In this document: positions 1-7,945 of the stretch, in pieces | How the letters are laid out: every line of letters starts with the position of its first letter | How positions within the stretch are numbered: position 1 is the first letter of the stretch | Source of the DNA: an uncultured Lachnospiraceae bacterium | GTDB taxonomy: Bacteria; Bacillota; Clostridia; Lachnospirales; Lachnospiraceae | Assembly (NCBI GenBank): GCA_910577115.1 | Contig: CAJTMC010000032.1 | Location: 1-43,646 of the forward strand | Reading direction: 5' to 3' | DNA: 43,646 nt | Position numbers and translations under genes: made by a program | Notes under the pieces: generated by a model | Seen by the model: the letters and a program-made list of their open reading frames with translations, nothing else | What the model was told of the DNA's origin: nothing | The model's database searches: none

Positions 1-939
1 CGCATACAGGGGAACGAAGTTTATCCCCTGTGGCGGAGAAATATCTATAAAACACAATCAAATCTTGAAGTTTCACAATCAATTCGATTATTTTTCAACT
101 ATTTAGGTATGACACAGGTGACCTGCAGTGACGGAGATCTGACGGAGGACGAAGGGGAGCTTATCAACCTGCTGGACAGCGGAGAAGTCCAGATGGTCGT
201 ATGTTCGCCGGGAAATATGTCTTCTGCCGGTGTTTCGGAAGTAAACATGCTCTCTTTGCTGTATTTGTTTAATGGCTTTAGTCATTGGGAAACAGCGATG
301 GACGGAGAATTTGGCTCGGCGATGTCTGATGTCATTTTGGAAAAGACAAACAATAAGTACCGCATTATGGGTTATTGGTCGGCAGGCGTCAGAGACTATT
401 ACGGCAAGCTCCCCATTACTGCACCGGAAGACGTGCAGGGGCTTACCATCCGTACGCAGACCTCGGGCGTTGTGTTTGATTATTGGAATTCGTTGGGTGC
501 GGAACCGGTCAACGTCGGCTGGGGAGACTTGTATGATGTGTTAAATCGCGGGGAAGTTGATTCGGCTGAGAACGATTACACGAATTTGATGCTGAAAGAA
601 CATCACACCACGCCAAACGGCAAATATATTTGTGAAACACATCATGATTATACAACCCGTTTATTTATTATGAATGGTGATTTTTATGACAGCCTCACCA
701 GTGAACAAAAAAGCTGGATTGAGACGGCTTCTTTAGCTGCCACGCTGCAGGAGAGGTCGGTGACTTATGAGATGATGGACAGCTCCAAAGCACAGTGTGT
801 TGCAGAGGGGGCGGTGGTAACGGATTACGAAAAAATGGATATTGCAGCTTTCAAGGCGCCCGCTATGGCGATTCAGGACAGTTATGCCGATGAGAACGGA
901 CTTCGGGATTATCTTGAAATGATTCGAAGAGCCCGGTAA
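1..939 (+). CDS. TRAP transporter solute-binding protein (DctP family), 5'-truncated by window edge
   Basis: The frame is open from base 1 to the TAA at 937-939, so the start codon and signal peptide lie upstream. The first in-window ATG is at 109, but the family is about 330 residues and the in-frame residues before it are compatible with the early part of the fold. Recognisable DctP features are the DEGELINLLDSGEVQMVV stretch, the segment YRIMGYWSAGVRDYYG with the family's usual 'G-R' region, the EDVQGLTIRTQ substrate-cleft segment, and an EVDSAENDYTN segment matching the family's GEVDGAENP element. Known role: an extracytoplasmic protein that captures carboxylates or other small anions for a DctQM permease. 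No permease gene follows; a chemoreceptor gene begins 29 bases downstream, so a role in sensing is possible. Confidence 0.85.
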   Translation, partial: RIQGNEVYPLWRRNIYKTQSNLEVSQSIRLFFNYLGMTQVTCSDGDLTEDEGELINLLDSGEVQMVVCSPGNMSSAGVSEVNMLSLLYLFNGFSHWETAMDGEFGSAMSDVILEKTNNKYRIMGYWSAGVRDYYGKLPITAPEDVQGLTIRTQTSGVVFDYWNSLGAEPVNVGWGDLYDVLNRGEVDSAENDYTNLMLKEHHTTPNGKYICETHHDYTTRLFIMNGDFYDSLTSEQKSWIETASLAATLQERSVTYEMMDSSKAQCVAEGAVVTDYEKMDIAAFKAPAMAIQDSYADENGLRDYLEMIRRAR

Positions 940-968
940 GTTTACCATTTCATAAGGAGGAAAGTGTT

Positions 969-3028
969 TTGGCAAAGAATGAAAGTACCAAAAACGAAAA
1001 AAAGCAGTTTGCAATAGGAATTAAAGTAAAATTAATTATCGGTTTTGCCATTCCGCTGGTATTTACCATTGTAATCGGATTGGTGGCCTATTCGCTTGCC
1101 GCTTCGGGAATGACGAAGAATTACGAAGATTCCATGTCAAAGGCAATGTCTATGGCAATTGAGTATTTGGATTTTGGATTTGAGTCGGCAGTATCGGAGT
1201 CCGAACAGTTATATTATGATACAGACCTGATGCGGTGGGCGACCGGCGCTATCTATAACGAGTGGACAAAAAAAGAAATTGCGGAAGATGTATCTTTGGA
1301 TCTGAGTGTCAAGAAAGACGGAAACAGGTTTGTGGCAAATATGTACATCATTCCGGGAAACGGTCTGCAGGTGATATCATCCAATAATGATGAAACCGTT
1401 ATTGCGGGATTTTATGAGGAGCTTGCCGACAAGGACGAAGCGGCCTGCCTGCAAACATTAAAAGGCAGCTGGGTTGGAACACACAGCTATATTGATCAAG
1501 TGCTTTCACAGCAGGATACCAGTTATTCGACAGATCATTATGCCTGTTCTTACATCCGTCCGATGGCGACGAAGCGTGCCTGCATTGTGGTAGATTACAG
1601 CAGCGATAGCATTGCAGGAATTCTTCAGGATTTAGGCTTGGGAGAAAAAAGCATCGCAGCCTTTGTAACGGCAGACGGCAGGGAATTGCTCTTAAAAGAC
1701 GGTGTTATTACAAGCAGTGATGAAATTTCTTTTGTAAATCAGCCCTATTATACGGAGGCTATGGCAGACAATGCGGCTACTATTATTGACTACGTTACAT
1801 ATAACCATAAGCAATATCTGTTCATGGTAAGCAAGAGCTATCAAAACGGTTCTGCGATTTGTGCTATGGTACCTGTTAGTCTGGTAAACGAAAATGCGGC
1901 TTCGATTAAGAATGTCACTGTTTTTATGGTCATTCTTTCGTGGCTGGTGGCAATTGTTGCAGGCGTGCTGATTATAATTGGTATTACTGCGACAATCCGG
2001 CAGATTAGCAGTAAGCTGGAAACGGTGTCCGGCGGTGATTTGACAGTCGGTGTGCGGGAAAGAACAGACGAGTTTAAGCTTTTAGCACGCAGCGTTTCCC
2101 ATATGATCAAAAACTCCCGCGATTTAATTGTACAGGTTTTGAAGACAACGGAAAACGTATCGTCTTCCACAACAAATTTATCGGAGGCATCAGGCGTGCT
2201 TACCAATTCCAGCAATCAGATTGCTGCCGCAGTAGATGAAATGGATCAGGGGTTGAACCGTCAGGCGGAAGACGCACAGAATTGTCTGATGCAAATGGAC
2301 GCGTTGTCCCAAAGAATTACCAAGGCAGTAGAAACGGTACAGCGTATAGGAAGCATTACCGACAATACAAAAGATGTCATTACAAACGGTATGTCCACAA
2401 TGGATGATTTGACGGATAAGTCTGCCGCTACCACAGATATTACAAAGAATGTAACAGGCAATATCAAAAATCTGGAAGAGAGCCTGTCCGAAGTGGAGCG
2501 TTTTGTGGAAATGATTGATGAAATCGCGAACGAAACAAGCCTGCTTTCCCTGAATGCTTCCATTGAGGCGGCGCGCGCCGGAGAAGCCGGAAAAGGCTTT
2601 GCAGTGGTTGCACAGTCGGTAAGCTCATTGTCGGACGGCACGATTGTGGCGGCAAGACAGATTCAGAGCGTAATGGAACAGATTAAGGGCTATGCCAATG
2701 ATACGGTTCAGGTTGCCGCGCAGGCGGAAATGATTGTGTCGAATCAGTCCAGAAAACGGTCAATGATACCATTCAGGTATTCCATGACATGAATGAATAT
2801 CTACAGAATCTGATTGATGAAATTACTGCTTTGGAGGAAATTATTGAGAGCATGGAACGGCACAGAAACGATACGCTGGCTGCAATTGAAAGTATTTCTT
2901 CCGTATCGGAAGAGACGGCAGCTTCCGTTTCTACGGTAAATGATTCGCTGAAAGAGCAGATGACTATGATGGATAATCTGAATCAGTCAACAATAGAATT
3001 ACAGGATAAGGCGAAAGAACTGACATAA
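969..3028 (+). pseudogene. Methyl-accepting chemotaxis protein, split by a single frameshift
   Basis: A TTG start at 969 is preceded by TAAGGAGG at 953-960. The first frame encodes a membrane segment near residues 20-45, a large extracytoplasmic sensor (about 46-315), a second membrane helix (about 317-340), a HAMP domain and the signalling hairpin with LLSLNASIEAARAGEAGKGF. At about 2751 the frame breaks and ends at 2792. The other frame, in which an ATG occurs at 2789, continues the receptor to 3028 with the distal coiled coil (for example EETAASVSTVNDSL). Restoring one base in the CCAG at about 2749-2752 rejoins the frames as SNQSQKTVNDT. The usual GKLA after the hairpin is SSLS here, a mild sign of decay. 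It probably formed a sensing pair with the upstream binding protein. A sequencing error cannot be excluded. Confidence 0.82.
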
Positions 3029-3083
3029 GCAGTAAACGCTTTCAAAATTTGATGAAATTTCATTGAGCGTTACAGTCAATATC

Positions 3084-3125
3084 GGGCTGAGAGTTTCCTT
3101 TAGGACTTTCAGCCCGTACTTTTCT
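3084..3125 (+). terminator. Intrinsic terminator after the broken chemoreceptor
   Basis: GGGCTGA at 3084-3090 pairs with TCAGCCC at 3109-3115, with further pairing inside (AGT..CCT with AGGACT). It is followed by GTACTTTTCT. It lies 56 bases after the chemoreceptor stop and before the promoter of the next operon. Confidence 0.7.
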
Positions 3126-3162
3126 ATCGATATGCCGGTTGAAGGCAATTTTCAACGGATTT

Positions 3163-3207
3163 TTGCATGGAACAGTGGGAGTATCTAAACGGTTGCATGG
3201 AAACAGT
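3163..3207 (+). repeat. Imperfect direct repeat upstream of the 3265 operon
   Basis: TTGCATGGAACAGT at 3163-3176 recurs as TTGCATGGAAACAGT at 3193-3207, one base longer and 30 bases on (about three helical turns). The second copy abuts the -35 hexamer at 3209. A small hairpin (GTTGAA with TTCAAC) lies just upstream. The arrangement suits a regulator site, but no regulator is identified. Confidence 0.4.
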
Positions 3208-3208
3208 C

Positions 3209-3237
3209 TTGTCAAGGAATGATTATGGTAGTAAAAT
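3209..3237 (+). promoter_or_regulatory. Sigma-A type promoter of the 3265-7752 operon
   Basis: TTGTCA (3209-3214), a 17-base spacer and TAAAAT (3232-3237) lie just upstream of the AAAGGAG ribosome binding site of the 3265 gene and downstream of the terminator at 3084. Confidence 0.6.
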
Positions 3238-3264
3238 AAGAATAGTCCAAAGGAGAGATTCACA

Positions 3265-3486
3265 ATGGATTTTGAACTAAAAATAAAGAGAATAAACGAG
3301 CTTTACCACAAATCGCAAAGGGAAGGGCTTACGGACGAAGAAAAACAGGAGCAGGCGAAGCTCAGAGCAGAGTATGTGGCAAATGTCAGGGCAAATTTAA
3401 AAAGCCAGCTTGACAATGTATCCATACAAGAGGCGGACGGCAGCATCACTAGTCTTGGTGAAAAATTTGGAAAGCAGACATCTTAG
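3265..3486 (+). CDS. DUF896 family small cytosolic protein (YnzC-like)
   Basis: The product is 73 residues, starting at an ATG preceded by AAAGGAG. The pattern KIKRINELYHKSQREGLTDEE followed by Q.KLR.EYV..VR.NLK.QL and an acidic/Gly tail is the hallmark of the DUF896/YnzC family. These are short, mostly helical proteins of Firmicutes. In Bacillus subtilis the relative lies in the SOS-controlled yneA operon, but its biochemical role is not settled. Here it is the first gene of an operon with folate, proline and tRNA-modification genes, so no SOS role can be inferred from context, and no SOS box was seen. The stop is 39 bases before the next start. Confidence 0.88.
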   Translation: MDFELKIKRINELYHKSQREGLTDEEKQEQAKLRAEYVANVRANLKSQLDNVSIQEADGSITSLGEKFGKQTS

Positions 3487-3525
3487 CAGCCGGAATCAAA
3501 CAGAAAGGAAGATGAATGCCAAAAC

Positions 3526-4107
3526 ATGGAAACAAAGGCAGAAATCAGAAAAAGAATACTTGAAACAAGAACAAATCTTACAGATGATGAAGTTGCGGCA
3601 AAAAGCGAAGCAATCCTCCAAAAGGTTTTAAAAACGCCCGAGTATATGGAAGCTGACAATATTCTTCTGTATGCGGACTATAATCATGAGGTGATGACGC
3701 GCGGTATTTTTGAAGATGCCATAATGCGTAAAAAGCGCGTGTATTTTCCAAAGTCTGATAAGCTCACAAATTCGATGCTTTTTTTTCAGACAGTATCTGT
3801 AAAACAGTTGGAAAAAGGATTTATGGGAATCCCTGAGCCAAAAGAAAACATGCAGCTTTGCTATAAATTTAATCCGGACGAGGACACGCTTGTCATACTG
3901 CCCGGAGTGGCTTTTGATACGCGTGGCTTTCGTCTTGGCTATGGGAAAGGCTTTTATGATAAATTTTTATCAAGCAGGCGGCAGCTGTCAACAATGGCGC
4001 TTGCTTTTGCATGTCAAATCGTGGACGAAATGCCAGACGAGGAGCATGACATCAAAATGGATAAAATTGTGACAGAGGAAATCATATATTCTTTTTTGAG
4101 AATTTAG
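3526..4107 (+). CDS. 5-formyltetrahydrofolate cyclo-ligase
   Basis: The product is 193 residues, the usual family length. It converts 5-formyl-THF to 5,10-methenyl-THF using ATP, in the cytosol. Visible family marks are the N-terminal KAEIRKRILETR helix, the VYFPK segment, GIPEP in the middle, and the C-terminal LVILPGVAFDTRGFRLGYGKGFYD signature split across the nucleotide loop (key GxRLGYGKGxYD). The ATG at 3526 has an AAGGAAG about 14 bases upstream, slightly far. An earlier ATG at 3514 is in another frame and is not used. The symbol fau or ygfA could apply. It probably salvages 5-formyl-THF, a by-product of serine hydroxymethyltransferase. Confidence 0.93.
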   Translation: METKAEIRKRILETRTNLTDDEVAAKSEAILQKVLKTPEYMEADNILLYADYNHEVMTRGIFEDAIMRKKRVYFPKSDKLTNSMLFFQTVSVKQLEKGFMGIPEPKENMQLCYKFNPDEDTLVILPGVAFDTRGFRLGYGKGFYDKFLSSRRQLSTMALAFACQIVDEMPDEEHDIKMDKIVTEEIIYSFLRI

Positions 4108-4178
4108 AGATAGTATGGTTAGTAAAAAATGTTTGTGCGAAAACAAATTTATTAATGCAAAAAAGGTGGAAAACGGAT

Positions 4179-5459
4179 ATGACAATTCAGGAGAAGGCTG
4201 CGGCAATGAAGCTTGACAGTTCGAAAATGGCAGCAAAACCGGCAGAAGTAAGAAATGGTGCACTCTGCAATATCAAAAATTCACTGCTTCGTAACCAGCA
4301 GGAGATTTTTGATGCGAATGCGCAGGATTTGGCAGAGGCAGAAAAAAATAATATTCCGGAGGCAGTCGTAAAAAGACTGAAATTTACGGAGCAAAAGCTG
4401 CTTGATGTGACGAAAGGAATCGAAAATCTGATTGCACTTGAGGACATGGTTTATGAGACGCAGTTTGTCAGGGAGCTTGATAACGGTCTGACCCTTGTGC
4501 GCGAGAGCTGTCCGATTGGTGTGATAGGTGTTATTTTTGAGGCAAGACCTGACGCCTTGGTACAGATTGCGTCCCTTTGCATCAAAAGCGGGAACTGTGC
4601 AATTTTAAAAGGCGGAAGTGAAACAAAAAACACAAACAGGATACTTTTTCAACTGATTTATGATGCCGCAGTACAAAGCGGCCTTCCCGAAAACTGTCTG
4701 TTTCAGGCGCAGCTGCGAGACGAGATTTCAGCGCTTTTAAATTGTCACGAATCAGTGGATTTACTGATTCCAAGAGGCTCAAATGCCTTTGTGCAGTATA
4801 TTATGGATAACACCAAAATTCCTGTAATGGGGCACGCTGACGGACTTTGCCATATTTATGTGGACAAAGAATTTGACATCGAAAAAGCAATTCCTGTAAT
4901 CATTGATGCAAAGACGCAGTACACAGCGGCGTGCAATGCGGTAGAAACGCTATTGATACATAAAGATGCATTAGACGCTCTGATGCCGCGCCTTTGCGAG
5001 GCATTGAAAGCGCATCAGATTGAACTTCGGGCAACACAGGAAATTGCAGACCAATACGAATGTGTCCTTGCGGTTGAGGAAGATTTTGCTACGGAATATC
5101 TTGACCTTATCCTTTCGGCAAAAACGGTCGAAAATATAGAAGAAGCAGTCAACCACATCAACCGATACGGCTCACATCACACAGATTGTATCATCACAGA
5201 GGAACAGAATGCCGCGGAATATTTTATGAAAATGGTGGATTCGGCGGGCGTGTATCAGAACTGTTCTACACGTTTCGCGGACGGGTTCCGTTACGGGTTT
5301 GGCGCAGAGGTTGGAATCAGCACCGGAAAAATCCATGCGAGAGGACCGGTTGGCATTGAGGGGCTTTTGACTTATAAATATAAGCTGTTTGGCAACGGTC
5401 AGATTGTAGCAGACTATGCTTCCGGAAAAAAGCAGTTTCATTTTAAAGATATCAAATAA
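4179..5459 (+). CDS. proA: Glutamate-5-semialdehyde dehydrogenase (gamma-glutamyl phosphate reductase)
   Basis: ProA reduces gamma-glutamyl phosphate to glutamate-5-semialdehyde with NADPH, the second step of proline synthesis. The product is 426 residues from the ATG at 4179, chosen because AAAGGTGG (4162-4169) sits 9 bases upstream. An in-frame ATG at 4155 has no ribosome binding site. Diagnostic segments are GVIGVIFEARPDALVQIA (cofactor side), AILKGGSE, LIPRGSNAFV, and the catalytic cysteine in TAACNAVETLLIH near residue 250. The usual partner proB (glutamate 5-kinase) is absent from the window, so the pathway is split across loci or relies on another source. It lies 71 bases after the cyclo-ligase gene and 14 bases before the next gene, so it is probably co-transcribed. 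Confidence 0.96.
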   Translation: MTIQEKAAAMKLDSSKMAAKPAEVRNGALCNIKNSLLRNQQEIFDANAQDLAEAEKNNIPEAVVKRLKFTEQKLLDVTKGIENLIALEDMVYETQFVRELDNGLTLVRESCPIGVIGVIFEARPDALVQIASLCIKSGNCAILKGGSETKNTNRILFQLIYDAAVQSGLPENCLFQAQLRDEISALLNCHESVDLLIPRGSNAFVQYIMDNTKIPVMGHADGLCHIYVDKEFDIEKAIPVIIDAKTQYTAACNAVETLLIHKDALDALMPRLCEALKAHQIELRATQEIADQYECVLAVEEDFATEYLDLILSAKTVENIEEAVNHINRYGSHHTDCIITEEQNAAEYFMKMVDSAGVYQNCSTRFADGFRYGFGAEVGISTGKIHARGPVGIEGLLTYKYKLFGNGQIVADYASGKKQFHFKDIK

Positions 5460-5473
5460 GGGGGATACGGATT

Positions 5474-6280
5474 ATGAAAAAATTCAGTAAGAAACTAATA
5501 TTAGCAGCGGCATTGCTTGTTATTGCAGTCGCATTTACAACACCTGCACGCGCACATGCGGTTAATATCATACCGATGCAGATGGAAATGTATTCAACAT
5601 CGGCTACGCCGGTTTACGCGGCGCCGGACGTATTTTCACCGATTGTAACTCATTTAGAACGTTTTATAAATGTTCGGGTTACTGGAATTACGGAAAATGG
5701 ATTTTTTGTAGTGGACTTAAACGGACCATTTTATATTCCGGGTGCGTACCTTGTGCCGAAGGTAGAGAAAGAAAAGTCTGCCAGTCAGAAAGCACATGAC
5801 AGGCTTGATGAGGTTACGGAAGTTTACAGAACGCAGCTTCAAATGATGGATGGCATCTGGTCAAAATTTGCACTCAAGGATGTGACAGGCGATGGCGTGC
5901 CAGAGCTGATTGATGATGCCGGAAAAGAAATTTATAGCTGTTACGATGACGGGGAGCATATGCGGCTTGTAATTCTTTATTATTCGGAAAATCCGGTGAC
6001 GTTTTATTATTCTAAAAACAATAACAAACTGCTTGGAAAATATAGATGGAATGACAAAGATTATTGGGAGGTTTATACGAAGGATACGACATATGTTCCA
6101 TGGGGACAGTTCCGCTGTTTCTCAACAGACGCATCCGCTTATACAGGAAACGCGACTGCAATTGAGCGGGATCGTGATAACAATCAGGAGACGCGGAATG
6201 ATTTGTACAATCTTCTGCATGAATTATTAGGACTTGGCAGCGCGGAAAACCATCCGGACGATTTGAATGAGAATAAATAA
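5474..6280 (+). CDS. Secreted protein with SH3-like segment and EF-hand-like Asp motif, unknown function
   Basis: The product is 268 residues. The start is supported by AAGGGGG just upstream. Residues 1-28 form a signal peptide (MKKFSKK, hydrophobic core, then AHA cleavage region), so the protein is exported. Residues about 40-95 read like a bacterial SH3-like domain of the kind that binds cell wall (YSTSATPVYAAPD, then a VRVTGITENGFFVVD strand pattern). Near residue 140, DVTGDGVPELIDD resembles the Asp/Gly calcium-binding loops of FG-GAP or dockerin type. The rest is aromatic-rich with no recognised catalytic motif. It lies between proA and miaB in the same operon, which says little about its job. 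I do not recognise a specific family. Confidence 0.75.
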   Translation: MKKFSKKLILAAALLVIAVAFTTPARAHAVNIIPMQMEMYSTSATPVYAAPDVFSPIVTHLERFINVRVTGITENGFFVVDLNGPFYIPGAYLVPKVEKEKSASQKAHDRLDEVTEVYRTQLQMMDGIWSKFALKDVTGDGVPELIDDAGKEIYSCYDDGEHMRLVILYYSENPVTFYYSKNNNKLLGKYRWNDKDYWEVYTKDTTYVPWGQFRCFSTDASAYTGNATAIERDRDNNQETRNDLYNLLHELLGLGSAENHPDDLNENK

Positions 6281-6306
6281 AGGGGAAAAGGAAAAACGCA
6301 AGAGCA

Positions 6307-7752
6307 ATGTATAACGAAATTGATTTAGACAAAGTGGATTTAAGCTTGGAGCCACCATCAGAAGAACCGATGCGCCAGTATTATTTTATAAAAAAAGCGC
6401 GCAAAATCGTGGAGGAGGAAAGCAAAAGGCTTGGCAGGCGGTTGACAGCTGACGGGGAGACATTTGGCTGTCAAATGAATGCAAAGGACAGCGAAAAACT
6501 GATTGGGATTCTTGAAAATATCGGGTTTGAGATGATTGACGACGAATCGGCAGACCTTGTCTTTTATAATACCTGTACGGTGCGCGACAACGCAAACCAG
6601 CGCGTGTACGGAAGACTTGGGCTGGTACACAGCATGAAAAAGAAAAATCCGCACAAAAAGATAGCGCTCTGCGGCTGTATGATGCAGGAACAGACTGTGA
6701 TTGAAAAAATACAAAAAAGCTATTCTTTTGTGGATTTAATCTTTGGCACGCACAACATCTACAAGTTTGCAGAGCTGCTTGTTGCGATGTACAGTTCTGA
6801 CCGTATGGTTATTGATATTTGGAAGGATACGGACAAAATCGTGGAGGATTTGCCGGCACAACGCAAGTATTCCTTCAAATCGGGTGTCAATATCATGTAC
6901 GGATGCAATAATTTTTGCAGCTACTGCATTGTTCCGTACGTGCGTGGAAGGGAGAGGAGCCGCAATTCGAAAGATATTATCAGAGAAATAGAAAAGCTTG
7001 TAGCCGACGGTGTCATAGAGGTTATGCTTTTGGGACAGAACGTCAATTCTTACGGGAAGAATTTGGACGAGCCGATGCATTTTGCCGAACTTTTACAGGA
7101 GGTCGAAAAAATAGAAGGGTTAGAGCGCATCCGCTTTATGACTTCCCACCCAAAGGATTTATCAGATGAACTGATACAGGTAATGAAACATTCAAAAAAA
7201 ATATGCCGTCATCTCCATTTACCGTTGCAGGCAGGATCTACAAGGATTCTGACAGCGATGAACAGACGATACACGAAAGAGCAGTATCTGGAGCTGGCGC
7301 ACAAAATCAGGCGTGAAATTCCTGATATTTCGATTACGACAGATATTATTGTAGGCTTTCCGGGGGAAACGGCAGAAGATGTTAACGAAACGATTGAAGT
7401 TGTGAAAGAAGTGCAGTACGATAATGCATTTACTTTCATTTATTCCAAGCGGACGGGTACGCCCGCTGCCTCAATGCCAAATCCGATAACCGATGAAGAA
7501 ATCAAGGAAAATTTTGACAGGCTTTTAAAGGTCGTTCAGGAAACCGCAAGAAAGCGTGTCGGCCGCCTGGCAGGACAAATACACAGCGCGCTTGTAGAAG
7601 AAATAAACGAGCATGACAATACGCTCGTTTCGGGGAGGCTTTCCAACAACACGATTGTCCATTTCCCCGGCGATGCATCACTGATAGGAACGATTGTGAA
7701 TGTAAAGCTTGTGGAAGCGCATGGATTTTATTATATCGGCGAGCAGGTATAA
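6307..7752 (+). CDS. miaB: tRNA-2-methylthio-N6-dimethylallyladenosine synthase
   Basis: The product is 481 residues, a radical SAM methylthiotransferase that adds a 2-methylthio group to i6A37 of tRNAs reading UNN codons. The N-terminal domain carries three cluster cysteines in CQMN, CTVRDNA and CGCM. The radical SAM cluster motif is YGCNNFCSYCIVPYVRGRER (CxxxCxxC) near residues 200-219, and the C-terminal TRAM domain ends in a GFYYIGEQV-like strand. The N-terminus is about 40 residues longer than in the shortest homologues. The ribosome binding site (AAAAGGA, 6286-6292) is about 14 bases away, so the start is moderately certain. It makes a functional pair with miaA at 22659, which supplies the isopentenyl group. 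Confidence 0.95.
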   Translation: MYNEIDLDKVDLSLEPPSEEPMRQYYFIKKARKIVEEESKRLGRRLTADGETFGCQMNAKDSEKLIGILENIGFEMIDDESADLVFYNTCTVRDNANQRVYGRLGLVHSMKKKNPHKKIALCGCMMQEQTVIEKIQKSYSFVDLIFGTHNIYKFAELLVAMYSSDRMVIDIWKDTDKIVEDLPAQRKYSFKSGVNIMYGCNNFCSYCIVPYVRGRERSRNSKDIIREIEKLVADGVIEVMLLGQNVNSYGKNLDEPMHFAELLQEVEKIEGLERIRFMTSHPKDLSDELIQVMKHSKKICRHLHLPLQAGSTRILTAMNRRYTKEQYLELAHKIRREIPDISITTDIIVGFPGETAEDVNETIEVVKEVQYDNAFTFIYSKRTGTPAASMPNPITDEEIKENFDRLLKVVQETARKRVGRLAGQIHSALVEEINEHDNTLVSGRLSNNTIVHFPGDASLIGTIVNVKLVEAHGFYYIGEQV

Positions 7753-7775
7753 AAGATAATACACCATATGGAACA

Positions 7776-7820
7776 TTACATTTTTATGTTATGCACAAAA
7801 ATAAAGACATAAAAATGTAA
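7776..7820. repeat. Perfect 14-bp inverted repeat between miaB and a chemoreceptor gene
   Basis: TTACATTTTTATGT (7776-7789) is exactly complementary to ACATAAAAATGTAA (7807-7820) across a 17-base spacer. It lies 23 bases after the miaB stop and about 45 bases before the promoter of the next gene. There is no T tract on the plus strand, so it is a weak terminator at best. A protein-binding operator or an mRNA 3' stabiliser are alternatives. Confidence 0.6.
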
Positions 7821-7864
7821 AATATGTAAAAAATGCGAAAAAAAGTGGAATATTCAGAGATTGG

Positions 7865-7873
7865 TGCTATAAT
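7865..7873 (+). promoter_or_regulatory. Extended -10 promoter for the sCache chemoreceptor
   Basis: TGCTATAAT (7865-7873) matches an extended -10 box exactly. The -35 region is poor. The next start, ATG at 7946, is about 66 bases downstream of the likely transcript start. I saw no clear sigma-D (flagellar) promoter. Confidence 0.5.
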
Positions 7874-7945
7874 GAATATAATATATAATTTGTTTAAATT
7901 TTATCAAATTTATATATAAAAATGAATAATTGCAGGAGGTTCGGT

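Noticed and set aside
4155..4178. Earlier ATG start for proA
   Set aside because: No ribosome binding site precedes 4155, while AAAGGTGG is placed correctly for 4179.
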